NCBI RefSeq assembly: GCF_003003775.1
Contig: NZ_PVWJ01000001.1
Location: forward strand, 21,078-85,077
DNA from: Merismopedia glauca CCAP 1448/3
GTDB taxonomy: Bacteria; Cyanobacteriota; Cyanobacteriia; Cyanobacteriales; CCAP-1448
Direction: 5' to 3'
DNA length: 64,000 nt
The notes under the pieces are model-generated. The model did not search any database. It worked only from the letters and a program-made list of their open reading frames with translations, and was not told where the DNA came from. The position numbers and the translations under genes were made by a program. The first letter of the stretch is position 1. Every line of letters begins with the position of its first letter. Positions 62,501 through 64,000 of the stretch are shown here, piece by piece.

Positions 62501-63591
62501 GCGCTATTTTATTGTTGGTTGACCAAAAAGAAAATCGCCGCATTTTAGCCCAGTGGCTGGCAGGGCGCTATCAAGCGATCGCTCTAGAACCTAACAGCAT
62601 TGATGAGTTAGAAGCTCTGAATTTTGCATTTGACCTTTGTATTTTGGATGGGACGGCTCTAAACCGCCTGTGGGATTGGGTGCGATCGCGCAAAGCCAGC
62701 GAAGAACCTGTTTTCTTACCATTTCTGCTGATTACTCCTCGTCAAGACATAAATTTAGCAACTCGCTATTTGTGGCAGGGAGTTGATGAATTGCTGTTGA
62801 GTCCGGTAGAAAAAGTGGAGTTGCAAGCACGACTAGAAATTTTACTCCGAACCCGTCAGTTGTCCCGTTCTCTTGAGGCGGCTAATGTGCAATTGCAAGA
62901 TCTCAATCAACTAAAGTCGCAGTTTATTTCTATCGCTTCCCACGAGTTTCGCAACCCGTTGAATATGATTTCGGGTTCTGCTGGGGTTCTGGAACGCTCT
63001 GCTGCCACTATATCTCCAGAACGCCAAACACAACTATTTGGCTTTATCAAAAGCGCTGTCAAAAAAATGGTAGCCCTTTTAGATGACGTGTTGGTAGTTA
63101 CGCGAGGCGAACTGGGAGAGCAAAAATTAAATTTAGCCACACGAGATTTAACCGCACTGTGTCAGCAAATTACTCAGGAAATGAAAATAGCAGATATAAA
63201 TTATCACCAAATTGAATTTACCTGCAATGGGGACTTGCAAAATGCTCGCGTCGATGAAAAATTACTGCGGCATATCTTGCTCAATTTACTATCTAATGCG
63301 ATTAAATATTCGCCCCCAGGTGAGATTGTTTCTTTTGCGGTTACTGGTGTTAATCAAAAAGCGATTTTCTCGATTGAAGATCGGGGAATTGGTATTCCTA
63401 AAGCCGATCTAGTCCGTTTATTTGAACCTTTTCACCGCGCTAGCAATGTCAGGGAAATTGCCGGAACTGGACTGGGATTGGCGATCGTCAAGCAAGCGGT
63501 TGAACGGCACAAAGGCACTATTGAGGTGAGCAGTCAAGTCAATGTGGGGACAACATTTACAGTTGAGATTCCGATAGAATATAACGATTAG
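62497..63591 (+). CDS. Receiver-histidine kinase hybrid
   Basis: 364 residues, TTG start overlapping the preceding stop (TTGA). Residues 1-120 are a receiver-like domain (ILLLVDQKENRRILAQWLAG, DLCILDGTAL). After a short coiled coil comes a HisKA domain with phospho-His in SIASHEFRNPLNMISG, then the HATPase: N box LLNLLSNAIKYSPPG, G1 IEDRGIGIPKADL, F box LFEPFHRASN, G2 GTGLGLAIVKQAV. No membrane segment, so a cytoplasmic sensor, probably taking its input from the KaiC-like protein. Confidence 0.88.
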   Translation: MSAILLLVDQKENRRILAQWLAGRYQAIALEPNSIDELEALNFAFDLCILDGTALNRLWDWVRSRKASEEPVFLPFLLITPRQDINLATRYLWQGVDELLLSPVEKVELQARLEILLRTRQLSRSLEAANVQLQDLNQLKSQFISIASHEFRNPLNMISGSAGVLERSAATISPERQTQLFGFIKSAVKKMVALLDDVLVVTRGELGEQKLNLATRDLTALCQQITQEMKIADINYHQIEFTCNGDLQNARVDEKLLRHILLNLLSNAIKYSPPGEIVSFAVTGVNQKAIFSIEDRGIGIPKADLVRLFEPFHRASNVREIAGTGLGLAIVKQAVERHKGTIEVSSQVNVGTTFTVEIPIEYND

Positions 63592-63595
63592 CTCT

Positions 63596-63790
63596 ACCCC
63601 TGTTAAGGTGAGCTTTTGTACTACTCTTGATTTGCAGGGGTTTGAGCGATCGCCAATTTTAGGCGACGACTCAAAATCGTCAATTGACGATTTCTGTTCA
63701 AAGAAGACAATCTTGCTGAAGCCTGAAATGCCCATTTCACAATCAAAACAGGGGTGTAATATTAGTACAAGTGGTCACCTTAACAGGGGT
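63596..63790. mobile_element. MITE-like element with 16-bp terminal inverted repeats
   Basis: ACCCCTGTTAAGGTGA (63596-63611) and its exact reverse complement (63775-63790) bound a 195-base segment that has no gene. Inside it AAATCGTCAATTGACGATTT (63674-63693) is a perfect 20-bp palindrome. No clear target duplication is seen. Confidence 0.6.
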
Positions 63791-63926
63791 GGTCCAAAGT
63801 CCAAGAATTGGTATAAGGAACGCTATGTGGTTGCAAGCCACACTTAAGACATATTTATATTTAATTATGTGTGCTATAATTAAAATTAATGAAAAGAGGT
63901 CTTTAAACTGCTAGCTTTAATCATTG

Positions 63927-64000
63927 GTTGGGTCGAGGGGACGTATTACCGTCCGCCCCTCCCAGTTAGATCCGAGCGTGCGACTTTCACCGCACTCGGC
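63927..64000 (-). mobile_element. 3' end of a group II intron (domains V and VI), continues past the window
   Basis: On the minus strand, GCCGAGTGCGGTGAAAGTCG and CACGCTCGGATC (64000-63969) are a domain V hairpin with AGC-type base, GAAA tetraloop and two-base bulge, lacking only the first two bases, which lie outside the window. The adjoining GGGAGGGGCGGACGG...CGTCCCCTCGACCC forms domain VI with a candidate branch-point A at 63933. The likely 3' splice end is AC at 63928-63927. The intron-encoded reverse transcriptase would lie to the right. Confidence 0.75.

Noticed and set aside
63608..63847. 79-codon frame at the right end
   Set aside because: Covers the inverted-repeat element and its palindrome; not gene-like.

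Overview
This 64 kb window comes from a cyanobacterial chromosome. The evidence is a cytochrome b6f subunit (petL), the cyanobacterial atpB-atpE gene order, very frequent HIP1 octamers (GCGATCGC), a PEP-CTERM protein, DUF1517, DUF1499 and PRC-barrel proteins, XisH/XisI, DevC/DevA, KaiC-like and Uma2 genes, and many heptanucleotide tandem repeats (STRR type). The species cannot be named from sequence alone.

Layout. 0-10.6 kb: 5'-truncated AMP-forming ligase, PEP-CTERM protein, membrane hydrolase-like protein, acyltransferase, glucokinase, a decarboxylase plus amine/amino-acid permease pair, and two divergent sugar-binding lipoproteins without permeases. 11-16.6 kb: SMC carrying an in-frame repeat insertion, then what looks like a fossil integron (attC-like site, minus-strand GTPase gene, dead integron-integrase remnant) and small decayed genes. 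17-23.4 kb: PRC-barrel and DUF1517 proteins, a polysaccharide polymerase-like protein, a glycosyltransferase and a Uma2 protein. 23.5-31.7 kb: an island of toxin-antitoxin and conflict genes (UPF0175/truncated DUF3368, decayed and intact xisH with xisI, a papain-fold toxin and probable immunity gene, an unrecognised membrane-protein pair, PIN/RHH, GNAT/DUF1778) interrupted by a lone ureC. 31.8-46 kb: mostly housekeeping (SpoIID-like, glycerate kinase, antiporter, ATP synthase beta/epsilon, sulfotransferase, Ser/Thr kinase, aroB, petL, nitrilase-family amidase). 46-52 kb: a NERD-helicase-pentapeptide fusion, devC-devA without devB, and nagA. 52.2-57.8 kb: a guanidine-assimilation operon. 57.9-64 kb: argJ, pfkA, a KaiC-like ATPase with a response regulator and histidine kinase, a small inverted-repeat element, and the 3' end of a group II intron running off the right edge.

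The clearest integrated system is the guanidine operon. A guanidine-I (ykkC) riboswitch lies just downstream of an NtcA-like promoter. It precedes a guanidine hydrolase (agmatinase family, like Synechocystis Sll1077), HypA- and HypB-like nickel chaperones, and a three-gene ABC importer. Guanidine hydrolysis gives urea and ammonia, and the urease catalytic subunit is encoded 22 kb away in the same window.

The strongest structural theme is repeat elements entering functional places: in-frame inside smc, a palindrome in-frame inside ureC, filling the whole devA-nagA gap, between atpB and atpE, and between the permease and ATPase of the guanidine operon. The best candidates for undescribed biology are the 26.1-27.6 kb membrane-protein pair, the papain-fold toxin/immunity pair lying between decayed and intact xisH, the NERD-helicase-pentapeptide fusion, and the integron relic whose catalytic arginine codon is now a stop.
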